Assembly: GCA_950295325.1 (NCBI GenBank)
Contig: OX485805.1
Span: 31,359,501-31,423,500, forward strand
DNA length: 64,000 nt
Reading direction: 5' to 3'
From: Polytrichum commune
Taxonomy: Eukaryota > Streptophyta > Polytrichopsida > Polytrichales > Polytrichaceae
Each line of letters begins with the position of its first letter. Within the stretch, counting starts at the first letter, position 1. Under the pieces are notes generated by a model. It was not told the DNA's origin, searched no databases, and worked only from the letters and a program-made list of their open reading frames with translations. The translations under genes were made by a program, and so were the position numbers. Positions 11,045-23,264 of this stretch are shown here, in pieces.

Positions 11045-11280
11045 GCCTATGCAAGGCCATCTAGTTGAGAAGTTAACCAAGAATGACTAAATTGATTATA
11101 TTGAATATTGTAGGCCACACTAGTAACATGGAATCCACACTAAAAATATTGGGCATGATATTATGGGTGCACACTAATCAACATCAAAGGTTCAACAAAC
11201 AAATCATGATATCTCTTTTACATCTTGCTCATTTTTTACAAACATATGGTCTATTTTGTAGAGATGAGAAATTGCAATCA
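11045..11280. repeat. Dispersed repeat pair with 30470-30650
   Basis: Shared words include ATTGATTAT, AATATTGT-GGCCAC, CTAAAAATATTGGGCAT, AACATC-AAGGT and ACAAACA-AT. Orientation is the same. Short open frames in either copy are not conserved between them. Confidence 0.65.
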
Positions 11281-12125
11281 TTGTAGACACATACTATTGC
11301 CCATAACTCGAACATAGTTTCCTTTTGAGTGTGAATAGCACGCAATGCGATTGTGCTATAAATTTGAAATGTTTGTAAATGTGCAAGCATGTATGTGAGC
11401 ACTCAAAAGAGAAAGAGAGAATGAGATGTATGTGTACCAAGGTACATACATGATGGAAGAGTAATAGACGGAGACAATACGTGGCACAAGAAGACAATGC
11501 GATAGAAACAAACAATAACCTGAAATTTATCTAGACAAGATAGAAAGAGCAAAACTTTTTTTAAAAATTAAAAAAAATCCCAAGATGGAGAGCTTCTAGT
11601 AGCAATACGAGAATATTTAAAGATAAGCATGTATGCAATGGAGATGAGGTCAAAGACAAAGTGCTTGGAAACCATTGTTGTGTTCATTGTAGTGAGCATT
11701 GAAGACCATTGTCATGTGACAATATTGTGGATATAATAGCCACAATGGCCATTACCAAGAAGTTGCCAAGAGCATGTGAGAGGTGAGGTTAGAAGAAACA
11801 GAAGATGAGAGTTAGGATCAAAACTTGAAAAGATGAGAGAGAGAGAGAGAGAGAGGAGTCGAACTCATGATAAGTTGTTGATCCCATTGAGAGGACCAAA
11901 GTTCAAGAAGGGGAGTTTTAGGGAGTTGGGATGGAGATAGTTCTAGACATGATAGGTTGTAGTCATTGAGCCAGAAGGCATATTTATAAATATATTTCAA
12001 TGTTGTGATGATTATTAGGCTAGTCATACCCTATGCTAACAAATATTATAGCTTATATGTATGTTTACCTTGAGTGTTTGCAAGGATTCCAACCTAAGAT
12101 GCATTGTACGATTGTTGATTCATGA
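11281..12125. other. Intergenic with (GA)n microsatellite
   Basis: A (GA)10 tract lies at 11835-11855. No gene was recognised. Confidence 0.5.
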
Positions 12126-12660
12126 ATGAGATGAGTTACTACAAATATTGTAAAGAGAACTTAATCTTTTGGCAATGCAATTTGGTCTATGATTGAAGAC
12201 ACTGATGTAGATACATGGAAAACGGTGCAAAAAAATCGATTCGGCTAGAAAGAGTGCTTGAAATTTGAGTAATGTTTTCTAAAGATTTAGTAGAGGAAAT
12301 GATGAGGAATGCAAGTTGTTTCATAATTTTATTCCTTGTGAATAATTAGTTACTTTTTCCCAAAGAGGCAGGTAAGTCAAAACCCTTATTTGTACACTAG
12401 AGTCTCCCTCATCTAAGCATCAAAAACTCTATTATGCATACAAACACACACAAAATGATCAACTCAATGGCACCCAAAAGTGATCGCAAGTGGTGTGAAA
12501 AACAACTATCCACCCAATCATTGCATCATTTTCAGACCGCCGCTTTACAATTAGCCATTTTGGATCCACACAAGAAGCATTCTACCCATAGTCTACTGCA
12601 CCAATAGTGGTCATTCAACATTTTCTAGTTTTCCTACCTTAGCCCCAACATGATGAAAAT
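12125..12660. repeat. Dispersed repeat pair with 21970-22445
   Basis: Long collinear similarity between the two copies, including GGAAAACGGTG, GAGGAAATGATGAGGAATG, AAGTTGTTTCATAATT, AATAATTAGTTAC, TCAACTCAATGGCACCCAAA and AGTGGTCATTCA. About 460-530 bp, same orientation, with small insertions. No coding potential is conserved. Confidence 0.85.
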
Positions 12661-13299
12661 CCTTTGGAAGACTATGGCCACATGTGACAAAGACTATTGC
12701 CCAAACTAAAAGAGCTTCACAACAACCTAAGAAGCATGTCATTAGAGTTTTAGGAGTCTTTATATAGGACAAACTCACTCACAACTAAAATAAGCACAAA
12801 TGAATCCTAAGATGAAAAGTAACAAGTGGAATTGAAATGAGAAAACCTTAAATTATTATAGAATTTCTTGAACCAATGTGACATTAATCCTTATAGACAC
12901 TAGACAAGTCTTCATGGAGACCTAGTGCCATGAATTTTTATTTTTTTTAATCCAGAGAAAAAACCTAACTAGATTAATAGTATGAAACTTACGCAAAAGA
13001 GTCTCACAATGCTAAGAGAAAAAAATAGTTTTTTTTATATTGGAAATATCTCACCGGTGCCTAATTGCCTAAATTGTTTATAGTCGGAGTTACCATATTG
13101 AACTTGAATTTGTCGAACATGGTCTCCATTGAACATCTTATAAACATTGTACACTTACCAAACATAGAATATTCAGAGGCTCGTGTATTACAAAGCACGG
13201 ACGGATAATAGTATGAAATTGCTCAAAAGAATTTGGAAATAGCAATTGGGAAGCAAATGGGTTTTTTTTAATGATACCCATGCCCACGTTTCTTCTCAT

Positions 13300-13900
13300 G
13301 CGGAGGTCACTCACATTCAAAACCACCGCATTTGAAATGGAGATCGGGGGGTCAAAGGAAATGAATTTGACCTTGACATGTGCCTAATCTTAAGGAGCTT
13401 GGTTTCAAGGTCAGTCCCTGTTTTATTGGGCATAAACATCTAATTTCAGCTCCAATCCAAGACGGCGGTTTTGTAAGGCCTAAAACCTTGGTTTCTTATT
13501 AGAGTCGGGAATGGACAGTTCAAACCACAAACTTAGAGAGATTCACCTTCAGACCAAACTCCTCAAAGTTACGCACATGTCAAGGTCAAAATTCGTTTAC
13601 CTTGATCCACAGACTTCGTTTTGAGATTGGCGTTTTTCAATGTGTGTGACCTCCCCCTTCAACTACGATCCAAAACGACGGTCTGGGAAGGCCTAAAACC
13701 TTTGTTTGCAATCAAAATTAAAACATGATGTTTGTAGCCCAAAAGATTTTAAAAACAAAAAAAAGGGACTGGCCTTGAACCAAACCAAGCTCCTCAAAAT
13801 CAAACACATTTCAAAGCCAATGCTCTTTTACATTGGCCCACTAATCTCCATTTTGAAACTGGCAATTTCAAACATGTGTGGCTTACCCTTCACAGGAAGT
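13300..13900. repeat. Cluster of internally rearranged repeat modules
   Basis: A module with AGGCCTAAAACCTT-GTTT appears at about 13445-13495 and again at 13657-13710. A second module (ACATGTCAAGGTCAAA, then CTTCGTTTTGAGATTGGC) at about 13545-13650 has a relative at 13780-13890 and an inverted relative at 13308-13415. Alternating orientation suggests nested insertions or a rearranged fold-back element. Confidence 0.6.
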
Positions 13901-14054
13901 GGACAACAATATGGAGTTGGGTTTGAACCGCGAGATAGATGAAGGACGCATAAGTGGCCCACTTTTGCTCTTTAAGGGGGGGGGGGGGGCACGCAAGTTA
14001 TTTAGCCTCTAATAAGGCATTTATACCAAAAAACATGCTCTTTGGTCTCGGTAT

Positions 14055-14710
14055 GTTATTTCTCTTTAGTTTGTACATTTAAAACGGCTATCAAAATTCT
14101 GAAGTAAAGGTAGATGTACAATGGGGGCCCTAAATAAGAGACAAAACATGACAATAGATGTGCTAGATTCATCCAATTTATGTTCTCATTCCCTCAAGAG
14201 GGGAGGGGGGGGGGTGGATTGTTCATACCATGTACGAACTCATGTGAGTGTAATAAGAGGTAGTATTTGAGGCATTACCTCAAATAATATACATAAGGAA
14301 GAGGTATTGTGTTTCCTCTAGTGTGCACATTTAAATGGCTTTTAATAATTTTAGGGTAATGTAGATTCACACAAGGGGGCTCCAAGATTGAGAGGAAAAT
14401 TTGACAATGAATGTGCTAGTTTCATCCGATTTACATGTCATTCATCGTTGTCATGAGAGAATAGCCTCCACTGACTTATATGTGTAAGAAAGGCCTAATT
14501 ATTTAATGATTTATATTTTGCGCATGTAGTGGAGACAATTGTCACATTAAAATGAAAAACTCAGTATAAATATATGAATACATTTTCCAGCCTACCATAA
14601 GTACATATTCATTTGTTTTTTCCTATACACTTCTCGTATGTAAGGGGAATTGATTTGCTAGTGACCCTCGAATGTCATTTAGGATTCCAATGAAGAATCC
14701 AACCCTAGGG
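14055..14710. repeat. Dispersed repeat, related to 44770-45405
   Basis: Shares TAGTTTCATCC(G/A)ATT, the stretch from TAGTGGAGA-ACA to AACTTAGTATAAA, CGTATGTAA(G/A)GGG, and GTCATTTAGG-TTCCAATGAAGA with the 44.8 kb copy. The first part (14055-14210) and the next (14310-14470) are themselves a diverged tandem duplication. G14 (13976-13989) and G10 (14205-14214) tracts lie next to it. Confidence 0.75.
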
Positions 14711-14779
14711 CCTTTGGTCCCCAATTTGTCCACACTTGCTACCTCATAATACTAATGAGAGTTGTAAGTACTAACCTAA

Positions 14780-15240
14780 AAATTCATTTGGGTGCTTGCG
14801 GTGGGGAGCGGCTTTAGGAGAAATGTTATTTTAATGAAGTTGGTGGAGGCTTTTTCGGTTGTGGGAATTGGACCCGGAGTCTCTAGTAGGATGACTTGTT
14901 GGATGAGAAATGGTCGGCCGTTGTTTGTCGGTTCCGTTCATCGGAGTCGCATCATCCATGAAATAAATGCCGTGTGGGAACTCATTCTAATAAGCGCTTC
15001 GATGAGTCCTTAGAATTTGAAGGTCAAGCGGGGCAAAAGGCAAGGATATCCATGATCTACGTACATTTGAAGCCCCCAAAATCTATGACCCTATTACATA
15101 GTGTGTCGGTCTTAGGTTCAATGTTGGTCTTTGAATACACCAACCTTGCTTATGAAGCTACAACAGGTGTCATCAACTCAAGTGAACATTGTTTCAAATG
15201 GAGTTAACCGTGTTTTTTTTTTTGTTGAAGGACCCTAAAA

Positions 15241-15272
<32 letters not shown>
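14780..15272 (+). other. GC-richer patch ending in a long poly-A tract
   Basis: Open frames at 14792-15013 and 14974-15207 overlap, but neither has a recognisable domain. T11 lies at 15213-15223 and A26 at 15246-15271. A retro-inserted copy ending in poly-A is conceivable, but I could not identify a source gene or a target duplication. Confidence 0.35.
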
Positions 15273-15930
15273 CGAATAGCTTGAATAGTTGAGGTGGCAC
15301 CTTACTTGGCACATATGCACATGCACATGATTCCAATCTCTTGTTAATCTTGAAAGACCCAAGAAGGCCATTTATGAAATTTTGGAAAATTTTGGGCAGT
15401 CGGTCTCGGTATCTTCTCCATGCTAGCAAAAAATAATGCATTCATTGAGTGGCAACTAGAGAAAGTGGCCTAGGACACTTGCTACATACAATGAGTCGTG
15501 AAGACTGCTCTAATTAACATGCCACATCAAATTTAATACCACACTTAACAAGATTTACAAAGTAGAGTGCAAATTAATGCTATTAAGTTGAAGTTGATCT
15601 TAGATTCCTAGAAGTCAAAAAGTTTAGGAAACTAAAACACGTCAAGATGGTTTTAGAAAATTAATAATTCCCTAGAGTAACGGAGTGTAATAGCCTCTAT
15701 GAGATAAAGGCTAATATCAACTTGGTGGTGTAAATGGATGATACATATAATCTAAAGATTTTATCTTCAAAATTTATGGTTATACATGATTCAGTCACTC
15801 TATGATTTAATTATACTTGTGCTACCTTTGCATGCACTTTGATTAGCCAAATTGTAGTTTCAATTGTGCATCTATGGAGTCCAACACCCCACACTATTTG
15901 CTTAGTCGAAGGAACATTGAAATGCCAACA

Positions 15931-16069
15931 AACATTACTCAACTGATGAGTTGTGTTAAGTTGCCCTGACTTCATATTCAGTTTGAAGCACCAGGATTTC
16001 AGCATCCGGAGGCTTTATTCTCAAATCTATTGCGGGCCCATGAACACATCTCATCAGTTGAGTAATGTT
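15931..16069. repeat. Perfect 20-bp inverted repeat with 99-bp spacer
   Basis: AACATTACTCAACTGATGAG at 15931-15950 is exactly complementary to 16050-16069. It may be the core of a small fold-back element or a hairpin RNA source. No further arm similarity was seen. Confidence 0.8.
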
Positions 16070-16214
16070 ATGAGTTTTAATGAAATGTATGTGTTGTCCC
16101 ATGCCGGTGAGTTCTAAATCGATAAATTTCATAGAATAGTTGCAATAATATTAATAATAATCACACAAAACTACATGTAATTATAATTTATACATATTGA
16201 CAATAATATTCTTC

Positions 16215-16684
16215 AGGGCCACTTCACACTAAAGCCAGAGGACCCTTGACATGTGTAAGGTCACATAACGTGATTAGTTGAGAAGTTGGAGATGGTCCAA
16301 GTTCACTTCAAACTTTACAATAGACCCTCGAGTCTTGACATACCAAAAACAATTGACTCATGAAAAACCATAATGTTTTCTTGGTCGAATGGATATTACG
16401 TTAGGCCCATCAGAAACATGTGGGTCTAACGCAAAATCAGGGGTTGTGGCAAGCTATTGAATTGCCATTGGCTCCTAGAAATACTATATTGCCATGGTGA
16501 GGGTCCCAACTACCTATTATTTTTAAATGTAAATAAAATATGGTGCAGTCACTTAGAATGATCCGTGTTACACTAAATTTGAGGGCCATTATTTTGCAAA
16601 ATTGGTACTGTCTTTGGATGATATTCAAAGATCCTCACAATATAAATGGTCACGGCTCGTGGTCTATGTGTAAAAGTGACCCTG
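16215..16684 (-). mobile_element. AGGGCCACTTCACAC-family MITE, copy A (inverted)
   Basis: A diverged copy of about 470 bp. It starts with AGGGCCACTTCACAC and ends with a decayed complement. Internal blocks match the 50.4 kb copy: GGTCCAAGTTC-CTTC, then TGAGGGTC-type and TCTTTGGA blocks and TGGTCACGGCTC near the right end. It abuts copy B at 16685. Confidence 0.7.
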
Positions 16685-17180
16685 AGGGCCACTTCACACA
16701 CGAGCCAAGAGCCGTGACCATGAAATTGTGAGAGCCCAAAAGAAAGTATCCAAAGGCCGTGCCAACACACCTCGAAAATCATGTCGTGTGGTCACAAATC
16801 CTCAAGTGTAGTGTGCAGTCATATGTAACCGGGCCCTCAACCAAATGCTATTTCAATAAATTTCCGTATATGTGGGTCCTCACACATGATAAAATAAAAT
16901 AAACCAACAGTTGTGAGTGTTCAAAATGCCATGGTCTCCCAGTTCGGTGTTATCCAAGAGATGGTTTTTGAAAATAGTCCAAGTGACCATGAAACAAGAT
17001 CCACCCGATGCCATGTAGGAAGCCATGTAGACTTTACATCCATCTTGCATTCACATACTACGTTGGTCCCTCAAGCATAGTGTGAAGTAGCGAACTTGGA
17101 CCGGCTCCGCCTTTTCCACCAATGAGAGTGCTTGAAGTGAAATGGTCACGGGCTCTCAGTCTTGTGTGTGAAGTGGCCCT
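16685..17180 (+). mobile_element. AGGGCCACTTCACAC-family MITE, copy B
   Basis: 496 bp with terminal inverted repeats AGGGCCACTTCACACACGAG and, at the right end, GTGTGTGAAGTGGCCCT. Long similarity to 18901-19391 (same orientation) and to 50434-50933 (opposite). Termini starting (C)AGGG would suit a hAT-type element, but no clean 8-bp target duplication is visible. No coding capacity. Confidence 0.85.
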
Positions 17181-18276
17181 GAGTTTGCCAATCCTTTCCA
17201 TGAATTCTATAGTTTTTTTGAGCTTCTTTTCTTTCCATGAACCTGGTCGTGGTCATTTTGTCAGGCCAAGGGTGTAGCCTTTATGGTAATTACACTTATA
17301 ATAGCCCATTAAGCATATGATCATGTAGTTCTTATTATTAGATTTACTTAATTTATATTGGGCCTTGTTGGTAATAAAAAGTGGATTTCCAAGTTTTTGG
17401 ACAATGTAAGATAAGCGGCCCTAAATCATTTACTTATCTTGATCAAACACCTATATTTGAGTGGTAGGTGGTTAGGTGCAAGTCTAAGTGTGAACACAAC
17501 TCTATGGCCAACCTAACTTGGGGGGGGGGGGGGTATGTGGTCTTCTTTTCATTCACTATTAATGAACAATTCAAGATTGGTTCCAAAACTTTATGAGACT
17601 ATACTAAATATTTTTATTTGTGTCATATGGTATTTCATGTCATTGTGGTAACTTTTCTAGTGACACTTCTTATGACTATGTTTACAAGTACTTTCATCCC
17701 AACTTCCTTTTAGTCCATCTAAATGCCAATTATTGCAACAATTATGTTTGTCACATGTTGTCATGGATGATTGAAATTTGGATGAAAAATCACATAGTAA
17801 GTGACAGTAATTGCGATACTGTAGTTTTACATTGTCCAAATGTTTTAACAAGGAATGACAAATGATGTTCAATTTACATTTAATGTTAGTGACACTACAC
17901 GGGTGGTTTACATATCACTATTCAGGAAGACAAATAGAGTTGGTGATGCTAAATATAATATCTAGTGTAGTCTTTGGCTTCTTCATATACATTTGCAGAC
18001 GCACGTAAATTTCAACCTTGCAAATCCAAGCAGTAGAAGGAAGTAAACAACAAATAATCAAATAAGGTCAATTGATCTCACGAAGAAACTATGAGTCTTC
18101 AACTTGTTGACTGTACATTAGGTTTGTTCAAAACCAACCCAAGGTTCTCATGTTCAAATCATCTTCACTTCCATTCAAACATCTTATGGAGGTCGATTTA
18201 GGGTAAGGATCAAAATCAAGTGTATTTACCTTGATTATAAATGTAAAAAGGTAAACTTTCAAAGGCACCTTACTAT
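17181..18276. other. Intergenic, G14 tract
   Basis: G14 lies at 17520-17533. Overlapping open frames on both strands at 17620-17870 have no recognised motif. Confidence 0.45.
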
Positions 18277-18475
18277 GAGAAAGGGAACTATCATATACGA
18301 GCATACCTCTCATTCATCCAACAAAAAAAAAACCTTGAAATAGAATGCAACATGAAAACACAAAAATTAGGTTTAAAGACCCCAAATTAGTTATGTCCAT
18401 GACATTTGGGATGAATCAACAACAACCCTATATGAGAAGGGTCAAGTTTTTATGTTGGATGGATGAATGTACATT
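18277..18475. mobile_element. CATCCAACAT-family MITE, decayed copy
   Basis: The left end has GAGAAAGGGAACTATCATAT and CTCTCATTCATCCAAC. The right end has TATGTTGGATGGATGAATG, complementary to the inner part of the left arm. The family is clearest at 46163-46399. Confidence 0.55.
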
Positions 18476-18736
18476 TCACTCCACGGATCCCAAGCCCTTA
18501 TTACCTAGCAAGATAAAGTATGGACATTCACAACATACCAAATGGGGTAATTCGGCCTCGGGCCTAAGTTGGGCTTTTTATAGTCTCGGCCCGCTTATAT
18601 CCAAATATGGAGCCGCAATGCAAAGCATGGGTTGCCATCAAATTATTGAAAATTGGCCCATCATGAAACATGTGCCCACTTTCCATTTTTGCATTACGTT
18701 TTGGTCCTTTGAATCCCCCTACCTACCTGGACGGAT

Positions 18737-18751
18737 GGGCGGGCGGGCGGG
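18737..18751 (+). other. Potential G-quadruplex, GGGC repeats
   Basis: Four GGG runs separated by single C bases, the tightest canonical quadruplex spacing. A near-identical motif lies at 32379-32393. Confidence 0.6.
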
Positions 18752-18900
18752 CGGATGAAAAACATCCAAATAGGAAACACGTGGGCATTTTGGCGACTCG
18801 GCCTATCTTCCACAACACTCAAAATACGACCCACACTCGGATGAGCCCATTCATGTATTGGTCAAAGCTCCCGGCCTTGTGTTCAATCTAGAACTTGGGG

Positions 18901-19391
18901 ACACACGAGCCAAGAGCCGTGACCATGAAATTGTGAGAGCCCAAAAGAAAGTGTCCAAAGGTCGTCCCCAACACACCTCCAAAGTCATGTAGTGTGGTCA
19001 CAGATCCTCAAGTGTAATGTGAAGCCATATGTGACCAGGCCCTCAACCAAATGCTATTTCAATGAATTTTTATTCATGTGGGTCCTTACGCATGATAAAA
19101 TAGAATAAATCAAGAGTTGTGAGTGTTCGGAGTGCCACGGTCTCCCGGTTCTGTGTTAGGCCTACCTCCATAAGATGGTTTTTTGGAAATAGTCCAAGTG
19201 ACCATGAAACATGATGCATTTGATGTCATGTAGGAATCCATGTAGACTTTATTCCATCTTGCATTCACATACTCCGGTGGTCCCTCAAGCGTAGTGTGAA
19301 GCGAACTTGGACCAGCTCTGCCTTTTCTACCAATGAGAGTGCTTGAAGTGTAATGGTCACAGGCATCCAGTCTCGTGTGTGAAGTGGCCCT
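18901..19391 (+). mobile_element. AGGGCCACTTCACAC-family MITE, copy C
   Basis: Nearly collinear with copy B (16685-17180). The first 10 or so bases of the left terminal repeat are missing: it starts at ACACACGAGCCAAGAGCC. The right end, GTGTGTGAAGTGGCCCT, is intact. Confidence 0.85.
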
Positions 19392-19578
19392 GGATATCCA
19401 ACGTTTGTTGTTTGAGAATCAAACTTACCCCTTAAAGGTCCAAGAGGTCCATCATGGCCCAACCTCAAGATGTTTGTGTGGGTGCGTTTGAAGTACTTGT
19501 CCCATAACCCTGCTCAATAAATTTGATCTAGGCTCATGTAAAAATTTGAAGGTATGATCAAGGTTCTCTCTCTCTCCT

Positions 19579-19728
19579 TATATAAGTAACCCACAAAACA
19601 ATTGCATTCACTACATTCTCCAACAACACTTTTGTGTTCACTTAATAATCATGGTCTTAGCAACTTCAACTATTTGTATTGAGTGTGAATTCAAAGCAAC
19701 TCATGCATGTCATAGGTTTGCTTCATAG
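19579..19728 (+). pseudogene. Promoter-like stretch with a short broken start
   Basis: TATATAA at 19579-19585 is followed by an A/C-rich leader-like stretch and an ATG at 19651, which opens only 25 codons before TAG at 19726-19728. The next open frame (19679-19942) overlaps out of frame. This looks like the 5' end of a decayed gene or an LTR-type promoter. No homology recognised. Confidence 0.3.
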
Positions 19729-20764
19729 ACGTATCCATGTTACTCTTCAACCCATTGACAATTCGGACGAATTGAAGAATGTCATGTTCTTCCAACCGGA
19801 ATATAAAAATCATGGCATATTCGTTCAAGCAACACGATTTCAAAAGCATACAACATATGTCTTATTGCCATTTGTTACCTACATTTATATGTTAACTTCC
19901 TTTTGTAGTAGGTTGTGTTTATATAAAGTTTCAATGTCCTAAACCAAGCATCCTTTGAGATTCATTATTGAGTGCTTGTGTATCTAAATTGCAAAGTTTG
20001 ATATATTGCATGGTGTTGTACACGAGTATTTGGTTTATTGTTACACGTTCGAATACTCCTCGCATAAGAACTTGCATTGTTCATTTGATGTGAAGGTTGA
20101 GATGTTAGAAAACAAAAGACAACCAAAAGCAAAGTTGCTAATATGGACTCTTTTTATATGCCGGTGGTAATATTAACTCCCTCTATACATCAAGATTCAT
20201 GTTGGTAGAGATTTGTGTTAGAGAAGTGTCGTATACCAAGCATGTATCTATCGTGAGATATCACTTTATTATCATTAACTAGGATGGCATGGGTATTTGA
20301 CAATATTCGTGTTTTCAATACTATTCACGTTTATATACCATGCAAGAATCTTCATACATGGGTAAGATTGTTGTAGCATCAATATGGTTTTAGAATGGTA
20401 TTGACCCAAACAAATAATAACTCAAATATACAAAGATTCTCTCACCTTGAGATGCCCACCAAGCATGAGTATTTGACTAGTGTTGAAATTTTGATACCCA
20501 TCCGGATAGATTCTTTGACTTTATTATTGATGTTAATGATTGATACCCATGCATTCACACATATATATATACAAATTCATTGGTAAAAATCCATTTCTAC
20601 CAATTTCCCTTATTACCCTAAGTACATGCAAGCCACGACATCTTCATTCAAGGGTGGACTATCAATTTCTTACACCAATTAAGGTCTATGCAGGTGGGAC
20701 AAGCTCCCATCCAACACCGGTTGGCTGGATGCAAGGCTCCCATATGAGATGGCCTTCGAATGAG

Positions 20765-20828
20765 AATCAAGAGCCCTCACAGTTACATAGTCGTGGCCCT
20801 TGGCTTGTGTGTGAAATAATCCTTAAAG
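20765..20828. mobile_element. AGGGCC-family MITE remnant (one terminus)
   Basis: A solitary right-end relic of the orientation seen at 50.9 kb: it contains CGTGGCCCTTGGCTTGTGTGTGAA. The rest of the element is not found next to it. Confidence 0.45.
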
Positions 20829-21399
20829 TTATAAAGTTATAAAGTCTTAAAGTTAATCATATAAAGTTGAAACATGTCGACGTCTAAAACTTAAAGAAGG
20901 CCCTCCAAAACTTTCCAATTACACTCAAACAAGAACCATTAGGACAATTCACCCCAAATGATCCCCATACATGACTTTATTATACAAGACAAAAATGTGA
21001 ACCAATATCTACAAAAGGCCTCTACGTGCCTTAAAGTTTGGTGGATCTAAATTAAACAAACGGTAGCTTACTAGTACTAGGGGCACCATTAGGGCAGCCA
21101 AAATTTGTTAATAAACTTTTTCTGACTCACTCAGTCGGCCATTACCAAACGGCTGCCAATATAACATTAACCGTTTCAACTTAAAAGTTGAGATCAGTGC
21201 CTTTTGGACAAAGTTAAAGTTTCCCCCAACTTATTGGGCCCTAAGGGCAATCAATACAAACTGCAGGCCCAGGCCCACAGCCAAAGCCCATCTTTTGTAT
21301 TAAAGTTGGATTTGAGATGATAAGGTGTCCCTTAAAAACAAACACTAATTATGACCACCACGTTACATTTTGGACATCATACGGCTTTTTTCATTCGTA
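20829..21399. other. Intergenic, nothing recognised
   Basis: It begins with a short degenerate run of AAGTTATAAAGT words (20824-20850). No gene or repeat partner was identified. Confidence 0.45.
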
Positions 21400-21827
21400 C
21401 ACTATTAGGCCGCCCACACATACTAAATAATCAATGTTTAAGATTGAAGCCCTCAATATGGGTTCCATTTTGGAGGGTTCTCAAATTTCAGCCCTTCAGT
21501 TGAAGGGTTGGTTCAAATCCAAAATGTCAATCCAAGAATATAGAAATGAAATACCAAACTCATATTAAACTTGTGCATGAATTATCTAGTACATGTTTCT
21601 AGTACAATGTGAAGAATTAAGAACCATCTAACTCCACATCTTGTAGTGACAATGCCCTACGCTTGCTCGTTCTTGTGGGGGGCATATTATATTGAGGACT
21701 TCAAGTGATATCTTCATTTTCAATTCGGGGTTGCATTTTGAAGGGCCAAATCACATTTGAAGGGCATTGAAGACTTCAATCTTGAAACATTGATACTAGT
21801 ACGTTATTAGTTCACGAACTAATAGTG
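21400..21827. mobile_element. Fold-back element with CACTATTAG ends
   Basis: The left end CACTATTAGG (21400) and the right end CTAATAGTG (to 21827) are complementary. Further in, ATCAATGTTT-AAGATTGAAG near 21430 pairs with CTTCAATCTTGAAACATTGAT near 21775-21795. About 428 bp. CACTA-type termini are suggested, but no 3-bp target duplication is evident. Confidence 0.55.
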
Positions 21828-21969
21828 TCCACTCCAGGAGTTTGTCCCATCCCGGAGTTGGATGGGCAGCACCAGCTCCGGGGGGCCCCGCACCAACCAG
21901 GTTGATTGGGGGCCAACTGGACCCCCAGTGTGGCCCTTGTATAAGTGTGGGCGAGTTAATGAACGTGAG

Positions 21970-22445
21970 AACTAACCGCTAAGGTAGATATACTGGAAAA
22001 CGGTGAAAATAAGTTGATTCGGTCAAAATTATTTACTTGCAAGTTGTGCAAAAATATTCAAAGATGGAGTGGAGGAAATGATGAGGAATGTAAGTTGTTT
22101 CATAATTGTATTTCATGTAAATAATTAGTTACATTTCCCCAAAGAGGTAAGTACATCAAACTCCCTACTTGTATAGTAGAGTGTCCCTAATTTGAGCATC
22201 AATATATCCTACTTTGCATACGAATGCACACACAAATTGGTCAACTCAATGGCACCCAAAAACCATAGTAAGTGGTGTGAGATAGCACCTATCCGCCCAA
22301 TCACTCCATCCCACCTGTCATTGCATCCTTTTCGGGCCACCACTTTTACCATTAGTCATTTTGGGTCCATTAAAGCATCATTCTACCCCTAGTCTAGTGC
22401 ATTAGTAGTGGTCATTCAGTGGTTTTTTATTTTATTTTCCTACCT
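21970..22445. repeat. Second copy of the 12.1 kb dispersed repeat
   Basis: Collinear with 12125-12660. Preserved blocks include GAGGAAATGATGAGGAATG and TCAACTCAATGGCACCCAAA. Confidence 0.85.
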
Positions 22446-22889
22446 TAAGTTACAAAGATGAACCGGTGAGTTTGAGAATTAACAGGTTGAACAAGACCTC
22501 ACAAAATTTACCAATCGTTCTAAAGGAATTTAGAGAATATATTTCAAATTAATAAAGAAAACACCGATAGTTCACGCAACATGTAACCTATCATACTTGG
22601 AAAATAATAGAATCTTAACTGATCATGCCAAAAAATGTCCCTGGCCTCTACGTAAACTCCCGTATTGCGAAGTTGAAAATGTAGTGAATTATCTCATGCA
22701 AAATTATCTAGTAGTGTGAAATTACCTCGCACATCAACAAACAAAGGAGTGGCAAGACATATACCCCCAATTGATGCCACTACTATAAAGTGTTTCACAA
22801 GTTCAACCCTGCTGGTAGGATTTGTCGACCCACTATAACATCTTATATATATATACCTAGTTATATCATAGCATGTAGCGTAGCACATT

Positions 22890-23264
22890 CAGAAACTTGG
22901 GATGATAGTTTTGCAAATTCATATGCAAGGGGAAAGTATCAATGTGCATACTAATGGCAAGTGTCATGTGTTTACATTTTAGTATGCAAGACGAACATAT
23001 CCTTGAGCATACTAATGTCAAGTTCCATTTGTGCACACTCTAGTCAACTTGTAGATCATCGTGTAACATAGGCATGCAACTCATAACATTATTGAACATA
23101 CTCATGCCAATTTATTTTATTAGTAAGCACACGTGAACATCAAGTGTCATGAGGTGACACTAATGATGAAGTTGTTGATCATTAGTGTAACCTAGCATAC
23201 GCCTCAAAGTAGGGTAAGTTACACTATTATGCATGTGACACTAAAATCCATAAACGGTGTGGTG
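22890..23264 (+). mobile_element. CACTACACCG-family element, copy 1
   Basis: It ends with GTGACACTAAAATCC, then AAACGGTGTGGTG at 23264. Internal blocks (CATACTAATG-CAAGT, CACACTCTAGTCAACTTGTAG, GTGTAACATAGGCAT) are found inverted in 26315-26650. The left end was not resolved. Confidence 0.65.

Noticed and set aside
15941..16060. Hammerhead ribozyme core (CTGATGAG occurs on both strands of the inverted repeat)
   Set aside because: No GAAA core segment or suitable stem II follows at the right distance on either strand.
18345..18758. 137-codon plus-strand frame as a gene
   Set aside because: It overlaps a MITE end and a G-rich repeat, and its composition and motifs do not look like a protein family.
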